Below are positions 43,931-53,428 of a stretch of 64,000 nt of DNA, in pieces; position 1 is the stretch's first letter, and each line of letters opens with the position of its first letter. The position numbers and the translations under genes are program-made. This DNA comes from Hansschlegelia beijingensis (GTDB taxonomy: Bacteria > Pseudomonadota > Alphaproteobacteria > Rhizobiales > Methylopilaceae), in assembly GCF_014196425.1 (NCBI RefSeq), contig NZ_JACIDR010000001.1, positions 434,001-498,000 of the forward strand, in the 5' to 3' direction. The notes beneath the pieces were generated by a model. That model ran no database searches, had not been told where the DNA came from, and saw only the letters and a list, made by a program, of their open reading frames with translations.

Positions 43931-45472
43931 TCATGCGGCGGCGCCCGGGGCGCCGAGGCCGGTGACCAGGCGGAAGGTCGTCGAGAGATCGTCGAGCTGA
44001 TGGTGCGGCTGCAGGTGGATCACGCAGCCATAGGCGCCCGGGCGCCCGGGCGTCTCGCGGACCTGCACCGAGGCCGCGACGAGCGGGTGGCGGGCGCGGC
44101 CGTCCGCCGACTGGCCGGGGTTCACATTGGTGTAGCGGGCGAGCCATGCGGACAGGCGTCGCTCGATGGCTGCGGCGTCCGCGAGCGAGCCGGTCAGCTC
44201 CCGTCCGATGATCTTCACGTAATGGGCGAAGCGGGAGACGCAGAGCATCGCGCTGATCTGCGCCGAGAGCCGCCTGTTGGCGAGGAAGGCCGTGGGCTCG
44301 CGCCCGGGCGCGCCGGGCGGCGTCGCGTGCAGGCTGTGGACCGAGGCGAACGCCGCGCCGCCATGCGGCAGCGTGTTGAGCGGCATGATCCCCGCGAGCA
44401 CGAGATCGCGCTCCTGGCGATCCGTCAGCGCGAGGTCGAGCGGCGACCGCTCCCAGCGGGTCCTCTCGCCGAGGACGAACGCCTCGCCCGGAAGGTCCAG
44501 CACGAGGCCGCCGCCGATCCGGTCGATGCTGACGCCCCGGATGTCGGCCGGCCAGCCATGGGCGGCGAACGCTCGCCCGACCGTGGCCGCGAAGGCGTAG
44601 CCGGCGACGAACCAGGTCCGCTCGCGGGCGCTCGGGGCGTGCTCCCGGTACCAGAGGCTGCCGGGATGCTCCGACCAGGGCGGCCGCGCCAGGATGCGGG
44701 GCATGGTCACGCTCAGGAAGCGCGCCTCCTCACGGGAGGCGAGGGCCCGCCAGCGCGCGTGGTCGGGCCCGGCGAACTGCGCCGTGACGTCGTGCGACAG
44801 AACGAGGTCGGCGAAGTCGTCGACCCCGAGAAGGCCGGGCGAGGCCGTCAGAACCACGGGGGCGAAGGCCGCGGCCGCGATCGCCGCGAGCGCCTCCATC
44901 ACCACGACGTCGTCGATCGGCGCCGGGTCGCCCGGACGGCGCGGCGCGGGCCTGTGCCGGACTTCATGGTCCACGACCAGCAGGCCAAAAGGCTCTCCGC
45001 CCGCATGGCCGAACTCGTTCTCGTAGATCAGCCTGAAGAGGTGCGACTGGTCGAACTCGATCGCCCGCGAGAGGTCGCGCTCGAGTTCGCGCCAGCTCGC
45101 CGCCAGCAGCGAGATCTTCAGCCGCTTGCCCGGCTCGAAGCGCTCCACGAGCCAGTCGAGCCCGCGCCACGACCCTTCAAGCCGCCTGAGCCGGGGGTGA
45201 TGCAGCACGGCGTCGAGCTGCGCCGTCAGAAGCCGGTCGATCAGGACGAGGTCGCGGTCGATCAGCCCGCGCAGTCGCGCGGGGTCGGCAGCCAGGGTCT
45301 CCATGGCTTCCGGACCGAACCAGCGCGTGAGCGCGCCCGCGTCGCTGTCGAGGAACAGCGCGAGATCGTCGCCGAAGTCGGCGGCCCCGGCCAGGCTGTG
45401 GCGCCCGCTCAGGAGCAGCGCGCGCAGCCCGGCCCGAGCCGCGGGCGCGTCCTGAGCCGTAAGGCCGGTCAA
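43931..45472 (-). CDS. Second T6SS sheath large subunit paralogue, TssC2
   Basis: A 513-residue TssC-like protein. The family core is present: [35 protein letters not shown] with [14 protein letters not shown], and a C-terminal [18 protein letters not shown]. It diverges from TssC1 in the N-terminus (a TssA/ImpD-like prefix) and in the middle. No ATG is available; TTG at 45472 with CGGAG upstream is chosen, and the TTGA overlaps the stop of tssC1. Agrobacterium has two tssC genes (tssC40 and tssC41) in the same arrangement, as I recall it. It may be a sheath variant or an accessory. Confidence 0.85.
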   Translation of the reverse strand: MTGLTAQDAPAARAGLRALLLSGRHSLAGAADFGDDLALFLDSDAGALTRWFGPEAMETLAADPARLRGLIDRDLVLIDRLLTAQLDAVLHHPRLRRLEGSWRGLDWLVERFEPGKRLKISLLAASWRELERDLSRAIEFDQSHLFRLIYENEFGHAGGEPFGLLVVDHEVRHRPAPRRPGDPAPIDDVVVMEALAAIAAAAFAPVVLTASPGLLGVDDFADLVLSHDVTAQFAGPDHARWRALASREEARFLSVTMPRILARPPWSEHPGSLWYREHAPSARERTWFVAGYAFAATVGRAFAAHGWPADIRGVSIDRIGGGLVLDLPGEAFVLGERTRWERSPLDLALTDRQERDLVLAGIMPLNTLPHGGAAFASVHSLHATPPGAPGREPTAFLANRRLSAQISAMLCVSRFAHYVKIIGRELTGSLADAAAIERRLSAWLARYTNVNPGQSADGRARHPLVAASVQVRETPGRPGAYGCVIHLQPHHQLDDLSTTFRLVTGLGAPGAAA

Positions 45473-46959
45473 ACCCGCTCCGGGATGCGAGCGACCATGC
45501 GCATGCTGGTGGTGAGCTCCTCGAACTGGAGCCAGGGGCGCAGGAAGGCGACGGCGTTGAACGCTCCCGGGCGTCCCGGGATCTCCTGCACCTCGATCCG
45601 CGCCTCGCGCAGCGGATAGCGCGCCTTGTTCTCGGGGCCGGCGTCCTCGTTGGTGTTGACGTAGTTCTGGATCCAGCGGTTGAGCCAGCGCTCGCAGTCG
45701 TCGGCCTCCATGAAGCTGCCGATCTTGTCCCGCGCCATGACCTTCAGGTAATGGGCGAAACGTCCTGTCGCGAGGATGTACGGAAGACGCGCCGAGATCC
45801 GTGCGTTGGCGTTGGCCTCCGGCCGATCGTATTCCTTTGGCTTCTGCGCCGTCTGGCCGCCGAAGAACACCGCGTTGTCTTCGTTTTTGTAGTGGCAGAG
45901 CGGCAGGAAGCCGAGGTTCGACAGCTCGTATTCGCGCCGGTCGGTGATGCCGATCTCCGTCGGGCATTTGGCGTCGAGGTCGCCGTCGTCCGACATGAAG
46001 ATGTGCGTCGGCAGGTTCTCCACCTTGCCGCCGCCCTCCGCGCCGCGGATGGCGGTGCAGAAGCCGTATTTGGCGAACGCTTCCGTCAGCCGCGTGCCCA
46101 TGACGAAGGCGGCGTTCATCCAGCAGTAGTGGTCGTGCTCCATCTGGAGCGGCGCGCCGTTCGGGTCGATCGGCGCCTCCTCGTAGCCGAACTCGTCGAT
46201 CGGGCTGGTCCGGGCGCCGTAGGGAAGCCGGGCGAGGACGCGCGGCATGACGAGCGAGACGAAGCGGCTGTCCTCGCTTTCGCGGAACCCGCGCCACTTC
46301 TGGTACTCGACGGTGTCGAAGATCTTGGCGAGGTCGCGCGGCCGCGACAGGTCGCTCCACCGCTCGAAGCCCATCAGCGAGGCGCCGGCGGCGGAGATGA
46401 ACGGCGCGAACGCCGCCGCGCTGACGCTGGAGATCAGCCGCAGGGCCTCGATGTCCTCGGGGTGGTTGGTCCACTCATAGTCGCCGATCAGCGCGCCGTA
46501 GGGTTCGCCGCCGGGCGTGCCGAACTCGTTCTCGTAGATCTTGCGGAACAGCAGGCTCTGGTCGAACTCGACCGAGCGCGTCAGGTCGCGATGCAGCTCG
46601 CGCTTCGAGGCGTTGACGATCCTGATCTTCAGGTTCGTGCTCGTCTCGGTGTTCATGACGAGGTAGTGCAGGCCGCGCCAGCTGCCTTCGAGCTTGAGAA
46701 AGCGCTCGTCATGCATGACGGCGTTGAGCTGCGACGACAGCGCCTCGTCGATCTGCCGGATCGCCGCCTCGATGGTGCGGCCGAGGTTTTGATCGAAGCT
46801 GACGGTGCCCCTGTTGGCTTCCTCGATCAGCGTTCGCACCAGCTCCTGGGCTCGGCTGGGCTCGGTCTGGCGCGTCGCCGACACGACCTGGTCGAGCAGG
46901 CTGACGGCGTCGGTCGCCGGCGCGGCTTCGGCGAGGCCCTGGGTCTCGGTGTCGGCCAT
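45469..46959 (-). CDS. tssC: T6SS sheath large subunit TssC1
   Basis: A 496-residue TssC/VipB. The markers are [81 protein letters not shown] and the C-terminal [20 protein letters not shown]. With TssB it forms the contractile sheath. It starts one base after the tssB stop. Length is typical. Confidence 0.97.
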   Translation of the reverse strand: MADTETQGLAEAAPATDAVSLLDQVVSATRQTEPSRAQELVRTLIEEANRGTVSFDQNLGRTIEAAIRQIDEALSSQLNAVMHDERFLKLEGSWRGLHYLVMNTETSTNLKIRIVNASKRELHRDLTRSVEFDQSLLFRKIYENEFGTPGGEPYGALIGDYEWTNHPEDIEALRLISSVSAAAFAPFISAAGASLMGFERWSDLSRPRDLAKIFDTVEYQKWRGFRESEDSRFVSLVMPRVLARLPYGARTSPIDEFGYEEAPIDPNGAPLQMEHDHYCWMNAAFVMGTRLTEAFAKYGFCTAIRGAEGGGKVENLPTHIFMSDDGDLDAKCPTEIGITDRREYELSNLGFLPLCHYKNEDNAVFFGGQTAQKPKEYDRPEANANARISARLPYILATGRFAHYLKVMARDKIGSFMEADDCERWLNRWIQNYVNTNEDAGPENKARYPLREARIEVQEIPGRPGAFNAVAFLRPWLQFEELTTSMRMVARIPERV

Positions 46960-46960
46960 G

Positions 46961-47473
46961 TCAGTCGTCCTTTCCGGCGGCTTCGACGCCGAGCTCGCCC
47001 GCGATGGCGTCGAGGTCGGCCCTGTTCTTCAGGATCTTCTCCAGCAGCAGCTCGAGGTTCTCGGACCTGTCGGCCTTGCTCATGAGGTCGCGCAGGCGAT
47101 TGCGGGTCTCGAGCAGGGTCTTCAGCGCCGGCACCTGGTCGAGCACCCTGCCGGGCTCGAAATCCTCGATGCTGTTGAAGGCGAGGTCGACGGCCATCGA
47201 GCTGCCGTCGCCGGCGAGCTTGTTCTCGACCTTGAGCTTCAGGCCGGGCGCGAGCCGCCGCATGACCTCGTTGAAGTTGTCGCGGTCGATCTGGATGAAC
47301 TTCCGCTCGGCGAACGGCCGCAGCGGCTTGGTCGGATCGCCCGAGAAATCGCCCACGACGCCGACCACGAAGGGAAGCTCCCGGACGATCTCCGCGCCCT
47401 CGGTCTCGACCTCGTAGGTGATGTGGACCCGCGGCCGGCGCACGCGCGCGAGCTTCTCGTGGATGCTGGGCAT
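46961..47473 (-). CDS. tssB: T6SS sheath small subunit TssB
   Basis: A 170-residue TssB/VipA. It opens [20 protein letters not shown], then [35 protein letters not shown] and [12 protein letters not shown]. With TssC it builds the sheath recycled by ClpV. The ATG at 47473 is chosen because the family starts MPSIxxKL; the long upstream frame is spurious. It lies 17 bases downstream of tssA. Confidence 0.97.
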   Translation of the reverse strand: MPSIHEKLARVRRPRVHITYEVETEGAEIVRELPFVVGVVGDFSGDPTKPLRPFAERKFIQIDRDNFNEVMRRLAPGLKLKVENKLAGDGSSMAVDLAFNSIEDFEPGRVLDQVPALKTLLETRNRLRDLMSKADRSENLELLLEKILKNRADLDAIAGELGVEAAGKDD

Positions 47474-47490
47474 GGTTTGCGCTCCTGCTG

Positions 47491-48600
47491 TCAGTCTGGC
47501 GTTCCGGTTGCGTCGGGGCGGCTCAACCCGGCGGTGGTCAGCACCGCGCTCCGGGCGCCGGCGTCGGGCATCAGTTCGCGCAGCAGGTCGGGCCAGGGCA
47601 TCCGCGCGCGGCGGACGGCCTCCTCCAGCGTGAAGCCGACGGGAGAGCTCGGCTCGCTGAGCCGGAAGGCGGCCGCGATGCGCAGCACCTCGTCGAGCAG
47701 CGCCTCCCGGCCATGCGCCGGCGCCGCGCCTGCGGCCGGCGCCCCGCCGGCGGCTTCCTCCGCGCCGGCGGGGGTGTCGGGGGCGGCGGGGCTCTCGGGC
47801 GCGTAGCGCGTGGCGATCCTGCGCACGGTCTCGAGCAGACCGCGGACGCGGCCGGTGGACGGGCGCATGGCTTCGGGGACCGATCGTTCGATGGAGGCCT
47901 CCATCGTCGCCCACGCGGCCTCGGCGCGCGCGGCGTCGCGCCCGACGGCCTGCAGCGCGGCGCGGCCCGGTCCGCGCGCCTCGGCCTCGAGATCCGCGAA
48001 CGGCGCGACCGTGTCCGGAACGCGCTGGGCCTTGCCCACCTCGGCGCCCAGCGCCGCCACGCTCATCGAGCGCTCGAAGCTCCAGAGCGTGACCGGCGCC
48101 CCATCGGCGCGCGCGAACAGTTCCGTCTTGCGCAGGGGCTGCATCAGCGACCCGTCGCGGTCTCGTCCGCTGAGGCCCGTCAGCGCCAGAAGGCGACCCT
48201 CCGGATCGTCCTGCTCCGCAGCCGGATGGAGGCCCACGTCCCAGTACCGTTCGACGAGACCGGCGATGAGCCCGGCGCCGGCGGCGAGACCGGCGAGGCC
48301 GTCATGGCGCGTCAGGCTCTCGGTCAGCCAGCAGGCGATCTCCACGTCCTTGCTGCGCGTCGCCAGCGCCTCCAGCGCAAGCTCACGCACGGTCGACCAT
48401 TGCGGCGGAGCCGCGTCGCCGAGATCCGGGTCGTTGTCCGCCAGTCGTTCGGCCGCCCGCGCTTCGAGCCGGGCGTCGCGAAGCCTCGAATAGAGCCCGT
48501 CATGCGTCTCATCGAGCCGGAGATCTTCGCCGGCCGGCGCCTCATCCAAGATGGGCTCGAGCAGCGATGACAAATGTTCGGTTTCGCCGGAAGCCAGCAT
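47491..48600 (-). CDS. tssA: T6SS cap/initiator protein TssA
   Basis: A 369-residue TssA with an N-terminal ImpA domain: [20 protein letters not shown], then [26 protein letters not shown] split across the domain, and [20 protein letters not shown] with DVGLHP. The C-terminal half is variable with a Pro/Ala-rich linker (about 270-300) and a helical end ([20 protein letters not shown]). TssA starts and caps sheath assembly. It is the first gene of the minus-strand unit, divergent from tssH. Confidence 0.93.
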   Translation of the reverse strand: MLASGETEHLSSLLEPILDEAPAGEDLRLDETHDGLYSRLRDARLEARAAERLADNDPDLGDAAPPQWSTVRELALEALATRSKDVEIACWLTESLTRHDGLAGLAAGAGLIAGLVERYWDVGLHPAAEQDDPEGRLLALTGLSGRDRDGSLMQPLRKTELFARADGAPVTLWSFERSMSVAALGAEVGKAQRVPDTVAPFADLEAEARGPGRAALQAVGRDAARAEAAWATMEASIERSVPEAMRPSTGRVRGLLETVRRIATRYAPESPAAPDTPAGAEEAAGGAPAAGAAPAHGREALLDEVLRIAAAFRLSEPSSPVGFTLEEAVRRARMPWPDLLRELMPDAGARSAVLTTAGLSRPDATGTPD

Positions 48601-48753
48601 GGAGCCATCGATACGATTTGCAGGTAGATCACGTCTTCATTTGACGTCGCAGAAAGTATGGATGTCATCCGTGTTTATTGTTTCAGCGATAAGTCTGAGT
48701 GTTACAAATGAAGGTAAGTAATAATGGATCGGCGGGCGGTATGAGAGATAGCG
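48601..48753. promoter_or_regulatory. Divergent T6SS promoter region
   Basis: A markedly AT-rich 153-base gap between tssA and tssH. Two dyads are visible: ACGTC/GACGT (48631-48647) and GGATG/CATCC (48660-48670). GTTACA occurs at 48701-48706 and again upstream of hcp at 51515-51520. The low GC compared with the flanks suggests real promoters. I cannot assign sigma boxes. Confidence 0.5.
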
Positions 48754-51471
48754 TTGCTGGTGACGCCGGGCGAAAGCCGGCCGCGGGAGCGAAGAGCCTT
48801 GCCGAGCATCGATCTGCCAAAGCTGGTGAGCCGGCTCGACGGGCCCGCCCGAAGGGCGCTCGAGGGCGCGGGCGGAAGCGCGCTGTCGCGCACGCACTAC
48901 AATGTCGAGATCGAGCACTGGCTGTCGCAGCTCATCGACGAGCCGCGGGGAGAGGTCGGCGCGATCCTTGGCGCGCACGGCGTCGACGCCGGGGTGGTCC
49001 AGGCGGCGCTCACGGCGGCGCTCGACCGCATGACCTCGGGCGCCGGCCGCACGCCGAGCCTGTCGCCTGACATCGTCCGGGTCGCGAAAGAGGCGTGGTT
49101 CCTCGCTTCGGTGGAGCAGGGAAGGGCCGCGATCCGGCCGGGGCACCTGCTATGGGCCGCGCTCGCCGACGAGGCGGTGGCGGCGCGGCTGCACGCCGCC
49201 GAGCCCGCGCTGAGGAGGATCGTCCCCGACGTGCTTCGGCGCGACCTGCCGGAGATGCTGGTCGGCGACGACGAAGGCGGCGCACGCGCTGCGGCGTCAG
49301 GCGCCGCGGACCCTGCCGCCGGAGGCCCGAGCCAGACCCCCGCGCTCGATCGGTTCACCGTCGATCTGACGGCGCGGGCGAAGGCCGGGCGGATCGATCC
49401 GGTGCTCGGCCGCGACGCGGAGATCCGGCAGGTCGTCGACATCCTGCTGCGCCGCCGGCAGAACAACCCGATCATGACCGGCGAGGCCGGGGTGGGAAAA
49501 ACCGCCGTGGTCGAGGGGCTCGCGCTCCGGATCGCGGCCGGGGACGTCCCGCCGCCGCTGGCCGACGTGGCGCTGAGGACGCTGGACCTTGGCCTGCTTC
49601 AGGCCGGCGCGGGCGTGAAGGGGGAGTTCGAGAACCGGCTCCGCGCCGTCATCGACGAGGCGCGCGGCGCGGCGGTCCCGACGATCCTGTTCATCGACGA
49701 GGCGCACACGCTGATCGGCGCCGGCGGCGCGGCCGGGCAGGGCGACGCCGCGAACCTGCTCAAGCCGCCGCTCGCCCGCGGCGAGCTTCGCGTGGTCGCG
49801 GCGACGACCTGGGCGGAATACAAGCGCTACTTCGAGAAGGACGCGGCGCTGGCGCGCCGCTTCCAGCCGGTCGCCGTGGCGGAGCCGAGCGAGCCGGTCG
49901 CGACCGACATGGTGCGCGGCCTGATCGCCTCGCTCGAGCAGCACCACGGCGTCCGCATCCTCGACGAGGCGGCGGAGGCCGCCGTGCGGCTGTCGGCGCG
50001 CTACATCCAGGGCCGGCGACTGCCCGACAAGGCCGTCAGCCTGATCGACACCGCCTGCGCCCGGGTTGCGATGAGCCAGGCCGCCACGCCGCCTGCGATC
50101 GAGGATCGCCGGCGCCGGATCGCCGCGCTCGAGACCCGGGCGCGCGTGCTGCGGCGGGAGCAGGTCTCCGGAGCGGACCATGCGGCGGCGCTCGCCGCGC
50201 TGGAGACCGAGAGCGAGGCCGAACGATCCGCGCTCGCGGCGCTGGAGGCCCGCTGGGCGGAGGAGCGCGGCCTCGCCGCCGAACTCGGCCGCCGCCGCGA
50301 GGCCGCCGAGAGCGGACCCGACGATGCCGGCCTTCGCGCCGGAGTGGCCGCCGCCGCCGCGGCGCTCTCCAGACTGCAGGGCGAGCAGCCGATGGTGTTC
50401 CCCGTGGTGGACGGCCAGGCGGTGGCCGAGATCGTCGAGAACTGGACCGGCGTCCCGGCCGGCCGGATGACGGCGGGCGAGATCGGAAGCGTGCTGAACC
50501 TTCGCGAGGCGCTCGGCCGCCGGGTGATCGGACAGGGCCACGCGCTCGAAGCCGTCTCGCAGGCGATCCGCACCTCACGGGCCGGGCTGACCGATCCGCG
50601 CAAGCCGGTCGGCGTGTTCCTGATGGTCGGGACGTCGGGGGTCGGCAAGACCGAGACGGCGCTCGCGCTCGCCGAGCTGCTCTATGGCGGCGAGCAGAGC
50701 CTCACCACCATCAACATGAGCGAGTTCAAGGAGGAGCATAAGGTCTCCCTCCTGATGGGAAGCCCGCCCGGCTATGTCGGCTATGGGGAAGGCGGGGTCT
50801 TGACCGAGGCGGTCCGCCGCCGGCCGCATTCGGTGCTGCTGCTCGACGAGATCGAGAAGGCGCATCCGGGCGTCCAGGACGTGTTCTTCCAGGTCTTCGA
50901 CAAGGGGACCATGAAGGACGGCGAGGGGCGGGACATCGACTTCCGCAACACCGTCATCATCATGACCTCGAACGCCGGGACGGAGCTGATCGACAGCCTG
51001 TTCGCGGACCCGGAGACCGCCCCCGACGCCGCCGGCCTCGCCGAAGCGCTGCGGGGCGAGCTGTCGCGGCGCTTCAAGCCCGCCTTCCTCGGCCGCGTCA
51101 CGCTCGTCCCCTATCTGCCGCTCGCGCGCGAGACGCTGCGCCGCGTCGTCGGCCTGCAGATCGACAGGATCGCGGAGCGCCTGGCGCGCGCCTATGGCGC
51201 GACGCTGAGCGTGAGCGACGCCGCGCGTGAGGCGATCCTCGCGCGGTCCGAGTTGCCCGGCGCAGGCGCCCGGGGCGTGGAGGCGTACCTGTCGCAGACG
51301 GTCTTGCCGGCGCTGTCGGCGCGGCTCTTGGCGCAGATGGCGGAAGGCGTCCCCACCGGCGAGGCGCGGATCGACCTTGGTCCGCACGACGAGATCGTCT
51401 GCCAGGTCGGATGGGCCGCCGAGGGGCGGCCACCCGAGCACGTGATGAAGCGTTGCGCTGTCGGCTCGTAA
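48754..51471 (+). CDS. tssH: T6SS ATPase ClpV (TssH)
   Basis: A 905-residue (from TTG 48754) Hsp100/Clp-type AAA+ ATPase that disassembles contracted sheath. The N-domain spans about residues 20-150 ([20 protein letters not shown], then HWLSQLI). The first AAA module has GEAGVGKTA and [12 protein letters not shown], with [21 protein letters not shown] coiled-coil M-region follows near residues 445-530. The second module has [26 protein letters not shown] and [14 protein letters not shown]. The start is unsure: there is no ATG, and TTG 48754, GTG 48760 and TTG 48799 are all possible. Confidence 0.95.
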   Translation: MLVTPGESRPRERRALPSIDLPKLVSRLDGPARRALEGAGGSALSRTHYNVEIEHWLSQLIDEPRGEVGAILGAHGVDAGVVQAALTAALDRMTSGAGRTPSLSPDIVRVAKEAWFLASVEQGRAAIRPGHLLWAALADEAVAARLHAAEPALRRIVPDVLRRDLPEMLVGDDEGGARAAASGAADPAAGGPSQTPALDRFTVDLTARAKAGRIDPVLGRDAEIRQVVDILLRRRQNNPIMTGEAGVGKTAVVEGLALRIAAGDVPPPLADVALRTLDLGLLQAGAGVKGEFENRLRAVIDEARGAAVPTILFIDEAHTLIGAGGAAGQGDAANLLKPPLARGELRVVAATTWAEYKRYFEKDAALARRFQPVAVAEPSEPVATDMVRGLIASLEQHHGVRILDEAAEAAVRLSARYIQGRRLPDKAVSLIDTACARVAMSQAATPPAIEDRRRRIAALETRARVLRREQVSGADHAAALAALETESEAERSALAALEARWAEERGLAAELGRRREAAESGPDDAGLRAGVAAAAAALSRLQGEQPMVFPVVDGQAVAEIVENWTGVPAGRMTAGEIGSVLNLREALGRRVIGQGHALEAVSQAIRTSRAGLTDPRKPVGVFLMVGTSGVGKTETALALAELLYGGEQSLTTINMSEFKEEHKVSLLMGSPPGYVGYGEGGVLTEAVRRRPHSVLLLDEIEKAHPGVQDVFFQVFDKGTMKDGEGRDIDFRNTVIIMTSNAGTELIDSLFADPETAPDAAGLAEALRGELSRRFKPAFLGRVTLVPYLPLARETLRRVVGLQIDRIAERLARAYGATLSVSDAAREAILARSELPGAGARGVEAYLSQTVLPALSARLLAQMAEGVPTGEARIDLGPHDEIVCQVGWAAEGRPPEHVMKRCAVGS

Positions 51472-51609
51472 TTGGTGGCGATGGAGCTGCGCAGTCAAAG
51501 CGATGCTCCGAATAGTTACAGATCAAACGTGCCGGCTCGTTCTGAAAGACGGGCGTCGCGCAGGCACGATTATATTGAATTTCGCTGCTTTGGCGGATGG
51601 AGAGATGAA
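51472..51609 (+). promoter_or_regulatory. tssH-hcp intergenic region
   Basis: 138 bases with an AT-rich core, including GTTACA at 51515-51520 and GATTATATTGAATTTCG near 51569-51585. It probably holds an hcp promoter or ribosome site region (GGAGAG before the ATG), allowing extra Hcp production. Confidence 0.4.
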
Positions 51610-52089
51610 ATGGCGATCTACATGAAGCTTGCAGGCGCTGACGGCGACGTGACCGAGCAGGGCCACAAGAACTGGATCGAACTGCTCGACCTGCAGTGGA
51701 GCATGTCGCGCACGGTCCGCAGCGCCGTCGGCGTCGGCAAGAACCGCGAGTCGACCTCGGCCTATGTCAGCGAGATCACGGTGACGAAGTATGTCGACTC
51801 CGGCAGCAAGGGCGTCGCGACCAACGCCTTCGTCGGCAAGGCGTCCGACGTCCAGATCGACTTCACGCGCGTGGAGAAGGGCCAGGAAGCCGTGTTCCGG
51901 ACGCTGAAGCTCACCAACGCGATCATTAGCGGCCTCAGCAACAAGGCGACCGGGGGCGAGCGTCCGGTGGAGGTGATCGCGCTGAACTTCACCAAGATCG
52001 CCATCACGGACAAGACCGCCGGGGTGGACAATTCGGCGGGGTCGCAGTCGGTGACGACCTACAACCTCGAGACCGCGCAGACGGAGTGA
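51610..52089 (+). CDS. hcp: T6SS tube protein Hcp (TssD)
   Basis: A 159-residue Hcp that forms the hexameric inner tube. It opens MAIYMKLAGADGDVTEQGHK, then WIELLDLQWSMSRTV, and ISEITVTKYVD-like SEITVTKYVDSGSK. The ATG at 51610 has a GGAGAG site upstream; a frame beginning at 51472 adds a spurious 46 residues. Length is normal. A strong terminator follows. Confidence 0.96.
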   Translation: MAIYMKLAGADGDVTEQGHKNWIELLDLQWSMSRTVRSAVGVGKNRESTSAYVSEITVTKYVDSGSKGVATNAFVGKASDVQIDFTRVEKGQEAVFRTLKLTNAIISGLSNKATGGERPVEVIALNFTKIAITDKTAGVDNSAGSQSVTTYNLETAQTE

Positions 52090-52110
52090 CGGTCGCGGGT
52101 GTCGTCTGAG

Positions 52111-52143
52111 GGCGCGCGGTCGCGAGACCGTCGCGCCTTTTTT
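52111..52143 (+). terminator. Intrinsic terminator after hcp
   Basis: GGCGCGCGGTC (52111-52121) pairs with GACCG(T)CGCGCC (52126-52137), one bulged T, around a GCGA tetraloop (GNRA type). Six T residues follow at 52138-52143. This is a classical intrinsic terminator. Confidence 0.9.
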
Positions 52144-52190
52144 CGTGACGCCGCGCCGGTCCTGTTCCGCGCCGGTCCTGCGCCGTGTCG

Positions 52191-52898
52191 TCAGACGGCC
52201 GCGACGATCGCGGTGACGTTGTCGCTGGCCAGCGCGACGAGCGCGGCGTCCAGAAGCGCGGTCACCGGCTCGCGGCGCGCCATGCAGGCGGCGATCGTCT
52301 CCTCGGGCAGCGCCTTGAGCAGGCCGTCGCTGCACAGCAGGATGCGGTCGCCGGGTTCGATCGTGGCGATGACCTTGTCGATCAACGCGTCCTCCGGCCC
52401 GGCCCCGATCGCCCGGGTGATGACGTTGCCCCTGGGGTGCCGGCCGGCCTCCGGGTCCGTCAATCGCCCGGCGCGAACCATCTCCTCCACCAGGCTGTGA
52501 TCCGCGGTGAGCCGCGTCAGCCGCCCGTCCCGCAGGACATAGGCGCGGGAATCGCCGATCCAGACGCAGGTCAGGTGGCGGCCGCTCACCAGCACGACCA
52601 CCACGGTGGTGGCCGGCGAGCCGCCCTTCGCGTCCGGTCCGGCGCGCCGGAGCGTCTCGTGCGCGGCCTGCAACTGGCGGCGGACGGCGTTGAGCAGTTC
52701 GGCAGGCCCCAGCTCGGGCGGAAGCTCCGCCAGCAGCCGCACGACTTCCGATGAGGCGAAGCCGCCGCCTGCGCTTCCGCCGACGCCGTCCGCGACGGCG
52801 AACAGGCCGATCTCGGGCCGGCTGAGGAAGGCGTCCTGGTTGCTCCGGCGCAGCGCGCCGGGATGAGTGGCCGCCCAGTGCCGAAGAGCGGGCGTCAT
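52191..52898 (-). CDS. pppA: PP2C-type serine/threonine phosphatase PppA
   Basis: A 235-residue PP2C phosphatase. Motifs are RRSNQDAFL, FAVADGVGGSAGG, CVWIGDSRAYVL, LLCSDGLLKAL and LASDNVTAIVA. In Pseudomonas and Agrobacterium PppA counteracts kinase PpkA on the FHA protein to control T6SS firing. The ATG at 52898 overlaps the tagF stop. No ppkA gene is seen in this window, so either it lies outside or is absent. Confidence 0.92.
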   Translation of the reverse strand: MTPALRHWAATHPGALRRSNQDAFLSRPEIGLFAVADGVGGSAGGGFASSEVVRLLAELPPELGPAELLNAVRRQLQAAHETLRRAGPDAKGGSPATTVVVVLVSGRHLTCVWIGDSRAYVLRDGRLTRLTADHSLVEEMVRAGRLTDPEAGRHPRGNVITRAIGAGPEDALIDKVIATIEPGDRILLCSDGLLKALPEETIAACMARREPVTALLDAALVALASDNVTAIVAAV

Positions 52899-53428
52899 GG
52901 CGTCAGCATCCGGGCCAGCATGCCGGCGTCGGGCATTCCGGCGCTCTCGAAACGTCTGTGGGCCGCCGGAGCGTCGCTGCGCCACCAGCGCGCGCCGGCC
53001 TGCGGCGCGGCCGGTCCGGGGAGCGCCTCGGGCATGTGGCTCAGGCGCTCCGCCAGGTCGTCCGGGCCGAGTTCGCCCGCGATCGTCGCGAGCCCGAGCG
53101 CCTCGGCGCGATCGAGCCAGATCTCCGTGATCGCCCCGCCCGTCGCGACGACCAGCGGAAAGGGCCGTCCGGCGCGGTCCGCGCTGGTCAGCCAGACGCC
53201 GGTCATGGCGCCCCCGCAGAGACCGGGCGCGAGAGCGAAGCGCCACGGGCGCGCCGCGCGCCAGGCCGCGATCCAACGCCCGTCGAACAGCGCCGCGACC
53301 TCGGGCAGGGTCGCGTCCAGCCAGCCGTCCCAGGCCGCCGCCGCGGCGCGCGGCAGCCCCCTCCGGACGAAATCGCCCCGCGACGGGATCTTGCCGTAGA
53401 AGCCGACGGGCGCGGCGGCCCCGTTCAT
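52895..53428 (-). CDS. tagF: T6SS regulator TagF
   Basis: A 177-residue TagF. It opens GFYGKIPSRGDFVRRGLPRA, then WDGWLDATL, and later GVWLTSADRAGRPFPLVV. TagF is a post-translational repressor of T6SS in some species and is sometimes fused to PppA. Here the two are separate but overlap by 4 bases. The ATG at 53428 overlaps the tssM stop; an ATG five codons earlier is also possible. Confidence 0.92.
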   Translation of the reverse strand: MNGAAAPVGFYGKIPSRGDFVRRGLPRAAAAAWDGWLDATLPEVAALFDGRWIAAWRAARPWRFALAPGLCGGAMTGVWLTSADRAGRPFPLVVATGGAITEIWLDRAEALGLATIAGELGPDDLAERLSHMPEALPGPAAPQAGARWWRSDAPAAHRRFESAGMPDAGMLARMLTP

